Shown: positions 49,699 through 59,140, counted from the stretch's first letter. The stretch: DNA of 64,000 bases from Aggregatibacter actinomycetemcomitans (GCA_017160915.1 JACAWG010000017.1:93351-157350), one strand, 5' to 3'. Program-made: numbers and translations. Notes: generated by a model not told the origin, from the letters alone.

Positions 49699-51591
49699 TC
49701 AGGAATCAGTTTTGGATAAAGGTTGATTTAGAATTTCGAGCATTTCTTCTCCATGCTTTAATATCTCCTCGTTTTTCCAATTATTAAGCTCTTTTGTTTT
49801 TTCCATCATTAAAGCCTGTTTTAGGCTATCATAATTTTTATTCTTATAATAACTACATTTAGCTTCAGGTGTTAAATTGCTTAAACGAGAGTTTTTACTT
49901 TGAGATAACAAATATAAGTTGCCAAAATTATCTAGAATATTTTTCTCTAATCTCTCTAATACATATTCTTCAGATGGATGTTGAGGATAATGATGCTCAA
50001 CAGAACTTCTAAAAGTAAATCGAAACTTAGGGTACTTTTCTTTATACTTTTTCCATAGTTGGTAATCTAATCGATTAAATACAAAGTTAGGAACCAGAAC
50101 TCCATCATTCCATTTTTTATTATTTGAATAAAAATTAATTTTTTCTTCTCCTAAGATAATATCGGTAATATCTTTTTCTTGGCAATTATTACCAAAATAG
50201 AATTTATCGCATAATTTCTCTAAAAATCTTATATAACTATTAAATTTAATTTTCTCCCTATACGTATATAATGCTCGTAGTACTGCATATAGCCAGTTTT
50301 TATAAATACGAGATGGATTAGAAACATGAAACATTGAAAGTAACATTATTGTAGTTTTTGTTTGCTCATTACTTTCAGTGTCATTCGATTCATTATTATC
50401 ACCACCAAAAGTATTTTTATAGTAATAATTATTTGAACTTCCTTTTACAATCTTCCATAAAGACCAATGCTCATCTTCTGAACGTAATGTGCTTGATTTA
50501 ATAACATATTTATCAAATAAACATCTGCAAGATAACAATGTATCAATAAAGTCAATAACATTTTCTTTGCTCCAGTCTTTACCAAATGAATTTAATAGTT
50601 CTCTTTCATCTAAAGAAACATCTTTAAATCTACTGTCATCACAACGCAGTTCTAAATAAATTCTTAATACATGCATCAAGAAGTTAGAAAAATCAATAAC
50701 TGAATTAAAACCACCTTCAGTAAATTCGTTATTTTGTACTGTTTGCTCTACTTTTTGCTCCCGCCCTTCAATTAAAGCAAGAATTGATGATTTACTACTT
50801 TTGCTATCTGTGTTTTGTTGAGTATTTTCTGCGTTATTACCACAATATTTAACAATGTCGTCAAATGGTTTCGGTTTATCCTGCCAATCTTCACCAAAAA
50901 TAATCTTTCTAAGATTCGATTCTATCCCCATTACTGCATATCGGCTCATATCAGAACAAGCATCCCAAATCTGAGCGAAAATAGAACGTTTAACTCCCTC
51001 TGGTAGAATCTCCAATAAACGGGCTTTAAGAATTTCATGCTTCTCTAATTGCTCTCCTCGTGTATTCATAATCTCAAAATAATGATTAAGATCCGTATCC
51101 TTAGGAACTTCTGTTCTAATAATTTCAACTTTTTTAAGCAGAAAATCAGCTAAGTCTTTTGTTGCAGATGCTTTGACGGCTATTCCCCAATGTTTTTTAA
51201 TTGATTCTAAAGCATTTTTAAATACACTAGGAATATCATTTTCTAACTCAAGATGATCTAATGCCCAATCAGAATCCTTCCGATGCTCAAAATACACATT
51301 CCTAGTGAAACCGTTTTTAGACAAATGATGCATAATTAATGTTAGTGTCGTTAATCTTTGCTGACCATCTATAACTTCAAAATCTCCATTTTCTCTTTTA
51401 TAGACAACTAAACTACCAATGTAGTAATTGTCTTTAGATTTTTGGCAAGCATTCCCAAGATCTTGAATAAGAAGGCTAATCTCTTTATCTTCCCATGCAT
51501 AATTACGTTGGTAAATGGGAATAATATATTTATCGTTATCTAAGAGTTCATTTATCTTTAACGGTTTTACATACTTATTACTTTGTCTCAT
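49699..51591 (-). CDS. DUF262 protein with C-terminal HNH/DUF1524-like nuclease domain (GmrSD-like)
   Basis: 630 residues from the ATG at 51591 (GGAG seven bases upstream; the TTG at 51603 is rejected). N-terminal DUF262: YQRNYAWED (about 31-39), VIDGQQRLTTLTLIMHHL (about 74-91) with the DGQQR nucleotide motif, and IMNTRGEQLEKHEILKARLL. The C terminus has VEHHYPQHPSEE and NFGNLYLLSQSKNSRLSN (about 555-600), the H...N...N pattern of DUF1524/HNH nucleases. Fused GmrSD enzymes with this layout cut modified phage DNA; whether this one does is unknown. Overlaps the upstream DUF262 gene by 14 bases. AT-rich with many AGA/ATA codons, unlike the surrounding core genes. Confidence 0.85.
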   Translation of the reverse strand: MRQSNKYVKPLKINELLDNDKYIIPIYQRNYAWEDKEISLLIQDLGNACQKSKDNYYIGSLVVYKRENGDFEVIDGQQRLTTLTLIMHHLSKNGFTRNVYFEHRKDSDWALDHLELENDIPSVFKNALESIKKHWGIAVKASATKDLADFLLKKVEIIRTEVPKDTDLNHYFEIMNTRGEQLEKHEILKARLLEILPEGVKRSIFAQIWDACSDMSRYAVMGIESNLRKIIFGEDWQDKPKPFDDIVKYCGNNAENTQQNTDSKSSKSSILALIEGREQKVEQTVQNNEFTEGGFNSVIDFSNFLMHVLRIYLELRCDDSRFKDVSLDERELLNSFGKDWSKENVIDFIDTLLSCRCLFDKYVIKSSTLRSEDEHWSLWKIVKGSSNNYYYKNTFGGDNNESNDTESNEQTKTTIMLLSMFHVSNPSRIYKNWLYAVLRALYTYREKIKFNSYIRFLEKLCDKFYFGNNCQEKDITDIILGEEKINFYSNNKKWNDGVLVPNFVFNRLDYQLWKKYKEKYPKFRFTFRSSVEHHYPQHPSEEYVLERLEKNILDNFGNLYLLSQSKNSRLSNLTPEAKCSYYKNKNYDSLKQALMMEKTKELNNWKNEEILKHGEEMLEILNQPLSKTDS

Positions 51592-52879
51592 ATTTAACTC
51601 CAAAAATTTCTTTTATTTTTTTATCTACATTATCAAATTTAACCTCATCTAATTTTGGAATAAATCGAATAACTTGTACTGGTGTAATTGACTTTTCAAT
51701 ACAAGATAGCAATCCATCCCTAGCATGAGCTGCATCTTCTATTGTCTTAAAACTAATACGTTGATATTCAAAACGAAGGCGATAAACCCAAAGAAACGCC
51801 TTTGTCATAAACTCAGAAAAATGGTCATCCCCAAACTTATCAAAATAGAATAACAGTGTGCATTCAAATAAATTCCTAAGATATTTATCACCAACTCGAT
51901 AGCTATAATCATAATTATCCAAAAAATTTATTACGCCCTCTTCCAAACTTACACCATTTATTTCATTGAGCAAACTTAACAAACCTATTTTTTCTCTAAA
52001 TAATTTCTCATAAATTAATACATAGTGTTGAATATAATCAAAGAAATACTTTCCATTAACCAATGTTTGATTAGATTGAAATAGTGATATTGAACGATAT
52101 AAAAAAGGATTCTCGGTAGACATTTTCTGTATCGCATTTGTAGCTAAAACACCATTCAAATAAGGGTATTCAACATTTTCGCTAACACCTTTAAATGTAT
52201 CCAATTCATTAGCCGAAAATACTTCCGCATGTTCTTGATAATGCCAACGGCGCAATCTAAATAGAATAAAGTTAATAATTTTATTTAAATTATTTATATC
52301 ATTAGACATTGCTGATCTTTCCCAACGTTCAACACATTGATGAATAATTTGGTCTGGTTTATTTCTCATCTCTCTTAAATGGTATGCCTTTAAGAGATCA
52401 TATGATTCAAGAGGTTTTCCTCTTGCATTTTGTGAATCAAAAAACTGAAAAGCCTCATCTAAATCATCAAGTTCAATACGAACCATTTCGCATGTTTTTA
52501 AGATATATTCTTCAAATCCTGAAGGAAAATTATAGTTATTAATAAATTTATAATTCTCTAGAACATTAAATTTGCTAATACTATGATTTAACTCTTCTTT
52601 CAAAAATAAAATATCTTTCCTACCTAATTTATAAAGAACTAACGATAATGTAGTAAGTCGCTGTTGTCCATCAACTATTTCAGACTTGCCACCATTTTTA
52701 TATAAAACAATTGTACCGATTCGATAAACTTTGTTATCACGGAAATGAGTAAGTAAATCATCAATTAGCTGCTGAACATTTTTAACTGTCCATTTGTATG
52801 GTCTTTGATAGTCAGGAATGCTTAACTTCAAGTCAAATACATCTTTAATCTTAAGTATTTTTGCTTTTTCATCACTCAT
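51578..52879 (-). CDS. DUF262 protein without nuclease domain (GmrS-like partner)
   Basis: 433 residues. DUF262 motifs: IPDYQRPYKW (about 20-29), IVDGQQRLTTLSLVLYKLG (about 70-88) and FFDSQNARGKPLESYDLLKA (about 165-184). The C-terminal 200 residues are helical and contain no H-N-H signature, unlike the downstream gene. The stop overlaps the next start by 14 bases (the shared ATGAGACAAAGTAA), which points to translational coupling and a fixed stoichiometry. First intact gene of the minus-strand cassette; a decayed PP2C gene lies upstream on the same strand. Biochemical role inferred only from the family. Confidence 0.83.
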   Translation of the reverse strand: MSDEKAKILKIKDVFDLKLSIPDYQRPYKWTVKNVQQLIDDLLTHFRDNKVYRIGTIVLYKNGGKSEIVDGQQRLTTLSLVLYKLGRKDILFLKEELNHSISKFNVLENYKFINNYNFPSGFEEYILKTCEMVRIELDDLDEAFQFFDSQNARGKPLESYDLLKAYHLREMRNKPDQIIHQCVERWERSAMSNDINNLNKIINFILFRLRRWHYQEHAEVFSANELDTFKGVSENVEYPYLNGVLATNAIQKMSTENPFLYRSISLFQSNQTLVNGKYFFDYIQHYVLIYEKLFREKIGLLSLLNEINGVSLEEGVINFLDNYDYSYRVGDKYLRNLFECTLLFYFDKFGDDHFSEFMTKAFLWVYRLRFEYQRISFKTIEDAAHARDGLLSCIEKSITPVQVIRFIPKLDEVKFDNVDKKIKEIFGVKYETK

Positions 52880-52916
52880 AATAATTTGGGTTCCTTAGAA
52901 TATTTTTTAACATAAA

Positions 52917-53535
52917 TCAAAACGCGCAGATTATAACCGACAAATCATCATAAAACGATTGCTTCTCAATCATCTTTCGGCAAACCGTGAGGCGAGCTTT
53001 ATCATCGGGATATTTCTGCCAAATCTTTTCGTGCATATCGTCTGAAAGCCCATCAGTCAAGCCGTCAGAACAGAGTAATAGACTAGACTTTCACCTGGCT
53101 TGATTTCAATTTCCTGATAAAAAATTTTATCTTGAAATTCGGAATAATCGGCAACCAAACAGGAAGAAACACCACCATAAATTGTGGCAAAATCTTCTTC
53201 TTTTTGATGAGGAGATATTTCTAACAATTCGGACAAAATAGAATGATCTGTTGTAATTTGTCGTCATTTTCCTGCTTCATCAATAAGGTAAGCTCTGCTG
53301 TCGCCTACACTTACTATTTTGACTTTTTGATTGACTTGATCAATTTCTGCTGCGACAAATGTAGTTGCCGAACCAAAATGGGTGTCTGCCAACTGTTTCT
53401 ATAATCTATCTTGCAAATAAGGAATGGTGTTTCGACTTAATTTTTGAATCTTTTGCAATTCCGACATCACATATTGACTGACTTTTTCTGCACGAGGACT
53501 TTCGAAATGCCATCGGCAATACCAATGATAAAGTG
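52917..53535 (-). pseudogene. Decayed PP2C-type Ser/Thr phosphatase gene
   Basis: No single frame is open, but three successive frames read as one PP2C protein. FIIGIADGIS begins right at a USS (53528-53540), then after a shift SPRAEKVSQYVMSELQK runs to a TAG, and GSATTFVAAEI with VKIVSVGDSRAYLIDEAGK to a TGA. It continues through VADYSEFQDKIFYQEIEIKP, shifts again, and ends SDGLTDGLSDDMHEKI ... DDLSVIICAF with a TGA at 52917. These are the central and C-terminal metal-site motifs of PP2C phosphatases (ADG, GDSRAY, SDGL, DD). The N-terminal motif is missing, cut at the USS. Confidence 0.8.
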
Positions 53536-53559
53536 CGGTCATTTTTCTTGGTGTTTTTA
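53528..53559. repeat. USS at the other island junction
   Basis: AAAGTGCGGTCATTTTTC lies between the tetR stop and the broken PP2C 5' end. It has no complementary second arm, unlike most intergenic USS here. Confidence 0.7.
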
Positions 53560-54117
53560 CACCTCTTGAACCATAAACATATCAAACACCGAATTCACAT
53601 TTTGTATCAGCGTTTCCACCTGCGGCATTTCGCCTTTTTCAATAATGTATTTCATGATACCCAGCGTCATGGTGGCGAACAGGTGAGCTTGAAAATCCAA
53701 ATCCGTTTCTGCTATTTGTGCTGCTTCAGCCTGCAAATGTTCCACGTATTTTTCTTTCACCATTTTGTGAATGTCATTATATAAATGAATTTTCGGCGTT
53801 TCGATTTGACCGATAAGGTGAATTAGTCGGTGATGTTGTTCAAAAAGTGGTTGGACGCTATGAACAAATTCCTTCGTCGGTACGGAAAAACGCTGTTTTA
53901 ATCGCTCCGTCACCAAGGCTTTAAGCTCTTCCACCAAGACTTTCGCCACGGCGTTTTTGTTGGCGAAATGCTTGTAAAAGGTAGAACGGTTAATCTGCGT
54001 CAGATCTAAAATATCCTGCACCGTCATGGCTTCAAAGCCTTTTTCCGCCAACAATGTCAGAAACGCGTCACGAATAAGTTTATCGGTTCTCAATACCCGA
54101 ACATCCTGATTATTCAT
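53557..54117 (-). CDS. TetR-family transcriptional regulator
   Basis: 186 residues. N-terminal helix-turn-helix: RDAFLTLLAEKGFEAMTVQDILDLTQINRSTFYKHFANK (about 15-53), typical of TetR; the C-terminal ligand domain is divergent. Two ATGs are possible (54120, 54117); AAGGAG gives better spacing for 54117. Divergent from the export operon, with a palindromic operator candidate between, so it very likely represses that operon and itself. Confidence 0.9.
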   Translation of the reverse strand: MNNQDVRVLRTDKLIRDAFLTLLAEKGFEAMTVQDILDLTQINRSTFYKHFANKNAVAKVLVEELKALVTERLKQRFSVPTKEFVHSVQPLFEQHHRLIHLIGQIETPKIHLYNDIHKMVKEKYVEHLQAEAAQIAETDLDFQAHLFATMTLGIMKYIIEKGEMPQVETLIQNVNSVFDMFMVQEV

Positions 54118-54140
54118 CATTTCTCCTTAAATTCACCGAA

Positions 54141-54228
54141 TTAAGCAACAAATTACGCCTTTTTGTATGGTTAAGCAACAAAACGTTGCTTCTTGGTGGT
54201 TGAGCGGATTTTGCCCGCTCTCTATAAT
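54141..54228 (+). promoter_or_regulatory. Operator and promoter between tetR and the export operon
   Basis: TTAAGCAACA occurs twice (54141-54150, 54171-54180), 30 bases apart; the second forms a palindrome AAGCAAC-N5-GTTGCTT (54173-54191). Just downstream is a good promoter: TTGAGC (54200-54205), 17 bases, TATAAT (54223-54228), with GAGCGG/CCGCTC in the spacer. A TetR dimer on the palindrome would sit against the -35. Confidence 0.7.
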
Positions 54229-54264
54229 CATTCGCATAAACCGCGTAAAAGTAAGGATACAGAG

Positions 54265-55245
54265 ATGAAAGCAAAATATTTCGTGTTCGGTTTTATTGTC
54301 ATCGGTGCCGCCGGTTTTGCCATTTGGAAGAACGGGCAATTACAAGCCAATGAACTGAACGGCATTGCGGCTATCAACGGACGTTTGGAATTAAAACGGC
54401 TCGACATTGCCACCCTTTATCCCGGTCGCGTAGAAGAAATTTTGGTACAGGAAGGCGACGAGGTGCAACGCGATCAACCGCTGGCACGGCTTTCTTCCGG
54501 TATTTCGCAAGCGCAGGTTTCCGCCGCTCAGGCACAAAAGAAACGGGCGGAAGAAACGGTAGCCCGCGCCCTTGCGGAAATTGATGCGCGCCAACAACAA
54601 GCCAAAGTGGCAAAATTAGAATTGGATAACGCACAAAAATTGCGTCGTGATAATCTCATTTCAAGCAGCGAATTAGAACGTCGCCAAGCCGCTTATAAAG
54701 CGGCGCTTGCTGCCGTGAACACCACGCAGGCGGCAAAAGCCGAAGCGGAAGCCGCCGTTGCACAGGCGCAGGCACAATTGGAACAAGCGCAATCGCAAAA
54801 TACCGATATGCTGATTAAAGCGCCGAAAGACGGACGGGTGGAATATCAAATTGCGGAAACAGGCAATGTTCTCGGTGCGGGCGGCAAAGTGGTCAGCCTG
54901 CTTGATCCGACGGACACTTACATCAATGTTTTCCTCACTGCGCCGCAAATGAATCAAGTCAAATTGGGGGATGAAGCCCGCATCGTGATTGACGGCATGA
55001 ACGCCGTTTTTCCCGCCAACATTACGTTCGTCGCCAATAATGCGCAATTTACCCCGAAATCCGTGGAAACCACGGAAGAACGCGCCAAATTGATGTTCAA
55101 GGTGAAATTGCAGCTTCCGGTGGATATTGCGTTGAAATATAAGCCTTTATTAAAAAGCGGCATGACGGGGCTGGGCTATGTGAAATACGATCAGCAGGCG
55201 CAATGGCCGGCGCAGTTAAACGTGAGACTTCCGCAAGGTGAATAA
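54265..55245 (+). CDS. yhiI: HlyD/YhiI-like membrane fusion protein
   Basis: 326 residues from the ATG at 54265 (AAGGA upstream). One N-terminal TM anchor (YFVFGFIVIGAAGFAIW), split lipoyl halves (GRVEEILVQEGDEVQRDQPL and IKAPKDGRVEYQIAETG) and a helical hairpin of about 100 residues between them, rich in Ala and Gln. Bridges the inner-membrane ABC exporter to the outer-membrane channel. Order HlyD - double ATPase - permease matches E. coli yhiI-rbbA-yhhJ. Substrate unknown. Confidence 0.9.
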   Translation: MKAKYFVFGFIVIGAAGFAIWKNGQLQANELNGIAAINGRLELKRLDIATLYPGRVEEILVQEGDEVQRDQPLARLSSGISQAQVSAAQAQKKRAEETVARALAEIDARQQQAKVAKLELDNAQKLRRDNLISSSELERRQAAYKAALAAVNTTQAAKAEAEAAVAQAQAQLEQAQSQNTDMLIKAPKDGRVEYQIAETGNVLGAGGKVVSLLDPTDTYINVFLTAPQMNQVKLGDEARIVIDGMNAVFPANITFVANNAQFTPKSVETTEERAKLMFKVKLQLPVDIALKYKPLLKSGMTGLGYVKYDQQAQWPAQLNVRLPQGE

Positions 55246-55247
55246 CC

Positions 55248-57992
55248 ATGACAGCCATTCGACCCGCCGTTGCGGTGGAACATCTCTCACATTCATACGG
55301 AAAAACCACCGCACTTTATGATGTCAGTCTGCACATTCCCCGTGGAGCAACCGTCGGCTTAATCGGGCCGGACGGTGTGGGTAAATCCACGCTGCTCTCC
55401 CTCATTGCCGGCGTAAAAATCATTCAGACCGGCACGGTGCAGGTGTTTGATTTGAATATTGCGGAGAAAAAAGCGCGGGACGTGCTTTCCCGCCAAATCG
55501 CGTTTATGCCGCAAGGGCTGGGCAAAAATCTGTATCTCACCCTGTCTATCTATGAAAATATCGATTTCCACGCCCGCCTGTTCGGTTTGAATAAACAACA
55601 ACGGGAAGCCCGTATTCAGCGCTTATTAAACGCCACCGGGTTAGCTCCTTTTGCCGATCGTGCGGCAGGCAAATTATCGGGCGGGATGAAGCAAAAGCTG
55701 AGTCTCTGCTGTGCCTTGGTGCATAGCCCCGATTTGCTGATTTTAGATGAACCCACCACCGGCGTGGATCCACTCTCCCGCCGTCAATTCTGGCAATTGG
55801 TGGATGATTTACGCCGTGAAGAAGACGGCATGACGGTGATTGTGGCAACGGCATACATTGACGAAGCGGAACGTTTTGAACATATTCTTGCTATGGACGA
55901 TGGCAAACTCATCGCCAACGCGCCCACCAAGCAGGTGATTGCCGACACCCAAAGTCATAATCTGGAAGAAGCCTATGTCAAATTGCTGCCGCAGGAAAAA
56001 CGCGGGGCGGAAAACGGCTTGCATATCCCGCCCTTTAAACCCAATGCCGACGAACCGCCGGTTATCGTCGCCAAAGGCTTAACCAAAAAATTCGGCGATT
56101 TCGTTTCGGTGGATAATGTCAGCTTTACCATTCCGAAAGGCGAAATTTTCGGTTTTTTAGGTTCCAACGGCTGCGGCAAATCCACCACCATGAAAATGCT
56201 CACCGGCTTGCTGGATCCGACGGAAGGTTCCGCCACGTTGCTCGGGCAACCTATTGATGCGGGCAATATCGACACGCGCAAACGGGTGGGCTATATGTCC
56301 CAGGCGTTTTCCTTATATGAAGAACTCACCGTTTATCAAAACCTGGAATTGCACGCCAAACTCTATCAAATTCCCCGCGCACAATGGACGCACTATGTGC
56401 AATCGGTCATGGGGCAATTTGATTTGGTTCAGCTTGCCGATGAATACCCTTCCGCGCTGCCCCTTGGCATTCGTCAACGTTTACAACTGGCCGCCGCCTG
56501 TTTGCATAAACCCGAAGTGCTGATTCTTGATGAACCCACTTCGGGGGTCGATCCTGCCGCGCGGGATATGTTTTGGGAATACCTGATTAAATTGTCGCGC
56601 GAAGACAAAATCACCATTTTCGTCACCACCCATTTTATGAACGAAGCGGCGCGTTGTGATCGCATTTCCTTTATGCACCGTGGGCGCGTGTTGGCGGTAG
56701 GCACACCGGAAGCGTTACGTCTTGAGAAGAAAGCTCCCACATTGGAAGAAGCCTTTATCATCTATCTGGAAGAACAGGCGGACGACATCACCGCGCCTAA
56801 AATGGATAAATCCGAGAAAAGTGCGGTGAAAATTTCAGGTGTTTCTGCGGATTCGCCGGAAAAAGGCATGCTGGCGTGGTGGTCGTTGGTGTGGACGTTT
56901 GCCGTACGGGAAGGGAAAGAATTATTACGGGATCGCATTCGTTTATTTTTCGCCTTGCTCGGCCCGGTGATTATGTTGTTTGCCATGGCATCCAGTATTT
57001 CTTTTGACGTACACCCGTCGAATTTTACCGTGTTGGATTATGACAACAGTTCGGAAAGTCGCCGTTTTATCGAATATTTTGACGGTTCCCGCTATTTTGT
57101 GCGCCAACCGGATATTCATTCTCCGCAGGAAATTCATCGGGTGTTGCAATCCTCGAAAGTGAAACTGGTGATTGAAATTCCCCCGGATTTCGGCAAAAAA
57201 GTGTTACAACGACAAATGCCGGAAGTAGGCTTTTTTATCGACGGCGCTTTTCCCTCTACCGCAGAAAACCTGCGCGGTTCCGTGGTCGGTGCGATAACTC
57301 AATATGTACAGGAAACCTTAGAGCAACAAGGCGTAAACGTGCCGAACAATACCGTGCTGGAACCCCGCTTTGTGTATAACCAGGATTTCAAAAGTATTTT
57401 CGCCATGACACCAGGCGTGATCATGCTTGCCATGATGTTGATTCCGTCCATGATGACGGCGTTGGGCGTGGTGCGCGAAAAAGAAATCGGTTCCATTATG
57501 AATTTATACGGCTCCCCTGCCGGGGCGATGCAATTTTTGCTCGGCAAACAACTGCCTTATATTCTGTTAGCGTTTATCAGCTATCTGATTATGGTGTGGA
57601 TTTCGGTGATGGTATTTAACGTGCCGGTCAAAGGTTCCATGTGGGCAATGACCTTAGGCGCGCTTTTTATCATCACCGCCTCAACGGCGTTCGGACTGTT
57701 TGTTTCCAGCTTTGTAAAATCACAAATTGCGGCAATTTTCGCCACGGCGATTATCGTGATTATTCCGACCATGAACTTCTCCGGCATGCTCTACCCGACG
57801 TCCACCCTGCCGTCTCATGTTTATATGATGGCGCAATTGTTTCCCGGCTATTGGTTTTTGCTTATCTGTTTAGGCGGTTTCACGAAAGGATTGGGCTTTA
57901 TGGATTTTCTCAGCAGCTACGGCGCATTGTTGGCAATTTATGCCGTGTATTTCTGCGGTGCGGTCGCCCTGCTCAAAAAACAGGAGAAATAA
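55248..57992 (+). CDS. rbbA: RbbA-type ABC exporter: two ATPase domains fused to ABC2 permease
   Basis: 914 residues, close to E. coli RbbA (about 911). ATPase 1 (about 10-245): Walker A GPDGVGKSTLL, signature LSGGMKQKL, Walker B LLILDEPTTGVDP. ATPase 2 (about 265-500): Walker A GSNGCGKSTTM, Walker B VLILDEPTSGVDP, but a degenerate signature LPLGIRQRL, as seen in RbbA-like proteins. From about 545 an ABC2-type membrane domain with five or six TM segments and GVVREKEIGSIMNLYGSP. E. coli RbbA has been linked to ribosomes, but operon context argues for export. Contains two USS (near 55307 and 56818). Confidence 0.92.
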   Translation: MTAIRPAVAVEHLSHSYGKTTALYDVSLHIPRGATVGLIGPDGVGKSTLLSLIAGVKIIQTGTVQVFDLNIAEKKARDVLSRQIAFMPQGLGKNLYLTLSIYENIDFHARLFGLNKQQREARIQRLLNATGLAPFADRAAGKLSGGMKQKLSLCCALVHSPDLLILDEPTTGVDPLSRRQFWQLVDDLRREEDGMTVIVATAYIDEAERFEHILAMDDGKLIANAPTKQVIADTQSHNLEEAYVKLLPQEKRGAENGLHIPPFKPNADEPPVIVAKGLTKKFGDFVSVDNVSFTIPKGEIFGFLGSNGCGKSTTMKMLTGLLDPTEGSATLLGQPIDAGNIDTRKRVGYMSQAFSLYEELTVYQNLELHAKLYQIPRAQWTHYVQSVMGQFDLVQLADEYPSALPLGIRQRLQLAAACLHKPEVLILDEPTSGVDPAARDMFWEYLIKLSREDKITIFVTTHFMNEAARCDRISFMHRGRVLAVGTPEALRLEKKAPTLEEAFIIYLEEQADDITAPKMDKSEKSAVKISGVSADSPEKGMLAWWSLVWTFAVREGKELLRDRIRLFFALLGPVIMLFAMASSISFDVHPSNFTVLDYDNSSESRRFIEYFDGSRYFVRQPDIHSPQEIHRVLQSSKVKLVIEIPPDFGKKVLQRQMPEVGFFIDGAFPSTAENLRGSVVGAITQYVQETLEQQGVNVPNNTVLEPRFVYNQDFKSIFAMTPGVIMLAMMLIPSMMTALGVVREKEIGSIMNLYGSPAGAMQFLLGKQLPYILLAFISYLIMVWISVMVFNVPVKGSMWAMTLGALFIITASTAFGLFVSSFVKSQIAAIFATAIIVIIPTMNFSGMLYPTSTLPSHVYMMAQLFPGYWFLLICLGGFTKGLGFMDFLSSYGALLAIYAVYFCGAVALLKKQEK

Positions 57993-57993
57993 C

Positions 57994-59121
57994 ATGTTCA
58001 GATGGATAAAAAACGTGTTTTATTTATCGGGCAAAGAACTGCGCAGTTTATTTTCCGATCCGGTTCTGGTGGTGTTAATTATTTATATGTTCACCGTTGC
58101 CATTTACACCGTCGCCAATTCAATTACGTTGGAAGTAAAAAATGCGTCCGTCGCCATTGTGGATAACGATCACTCGGCGCTGTCCTACCGCCTGCAACAA
58201 AGCCTGATTCCGCCGAATTTCCGCAAAGTGCACAGCATTCACGCGCAACAGGCGGACCGTTTGATGGACACGGGAGAATATACGTTTATTCTGGATATTC
58301 CGCCAAATTATGAACGTGACGTACTCGCGGGGCGTAACCCGCCGATTCAGTTATTATCCGACGCGACGGCAATGACGCAAGCCGCTATCGGTTCCTCTTA
58401 TATTTCACAAATTTTCCGTGGCGAAATTAACAATTTTCTCCACCTTCAAAGCAATAACGGCATACTCATTCAACCGGCTATTAATGTGCTTTATAACCCG
58501 AATTTTTCCGGTAATTGGTTTATGGGCGGCATGAACATTGTGGGCTATTTGAATTTATTAACCATGTTGCTGGTGGGCGCCGCCGTCATTCGGGAGCGGG
58601 AACGCGGCACGCTGGAACATATTTTGGTGATGCCCGTGCGATCCAGTGAAATTGCTATGGCGAAGATTGTGGCGAACGAACTGGTGTTGCTCACCGTCGT
58701 GATGTTTTCACTCTATTTTGTGGTGCATAAAATCATCGGCACACCCCTGCCGCAAGGCGCATTTTCGCTCTATATGTTAGGCGCGGCGGTATTTATTTTT
58801 TCCATCGCCTCCCTTGGCATTATGCTGGCGATTTTCGCACCGACCATGCCCCAGTTCGGCTTATTGGTGTTGCCGGTGTATATCGTGATGTACCTGCTTT
58901 CCGGCACCATGTCGCCGTTGGAAAATATGCCGGAATTCGTGCAAAAACTCATTCAGTTTTCCCCTACCGCCATTTTCGGTGCTTATGCGCAGGATGTGCT
59001 GTTCCGTGGTGCAGGGCTTGATGTGGTGTGGGATAAATTACTCCAAATTGCGGCGTTGGGCGCATTATTCTTAGGTATCGCACTCGTTCAGTTTAAATCC
59101 ATGTTATCGCGCCAAAGCTAA
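57994..59121 (+). CDS. yhhJ: ABC2-type permease, YhhJ-like
   Basis: 375 residues from the ATG at 57994 behind AGGAG; the longer frame from 57940 overlaps rbbA and lacks support. N-terminal TM, large periplasmic domain (about 45-175), then five TM segments with VIRERERGTLEHILVMPVRSSE, the ABC2 signature before the channel helices. Pairs with the permease half of the RbbA-like protein. Confidence 0.92.
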   Translation: MFRWIKNVFYLSGKELRSLFSDPVLVVLIIYMFTVAIYTVANSITLEVKNASVAIVDNDHSALSYRLQQSLIPPNFRKVHSIHAQQADRLMDTGEYTFILDIPPNYERDVLAGRNPPIQLLSDATAMTQAAIGSSYISQIFRGEINNFLHLQSNNGILIQPAINVLYNPNFSGNWFMGGMNIVGYLNLLTMLLVGAAVIRERERGTLEHILVMPVRSSEIAMAKIVANELVLLTVVMFSLYFVVHKIIGTPLPQGAFSLYMLGAAVFIFSIASLGIMLAIFAPTMPQFGLLVLPVYIVMYLLSGTMSPLENMPEFVQKLIQFSPTAIFGAYAQDVLFRGAGLDVVWDKLLQIAALGALFLGIALVQFKSMLSRQS

Positions 59122-59140
59122 GATTAAGAAGGAAAAGATT

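Noticed and set aside
49699..52879. DUF262 pair as a toxin-antitoxin module
   Set aside because: Both proteins are large, with nucleotide-binding-type motifs in each; sizes and domains fit a restriction-like system better. Not strictly excluded.
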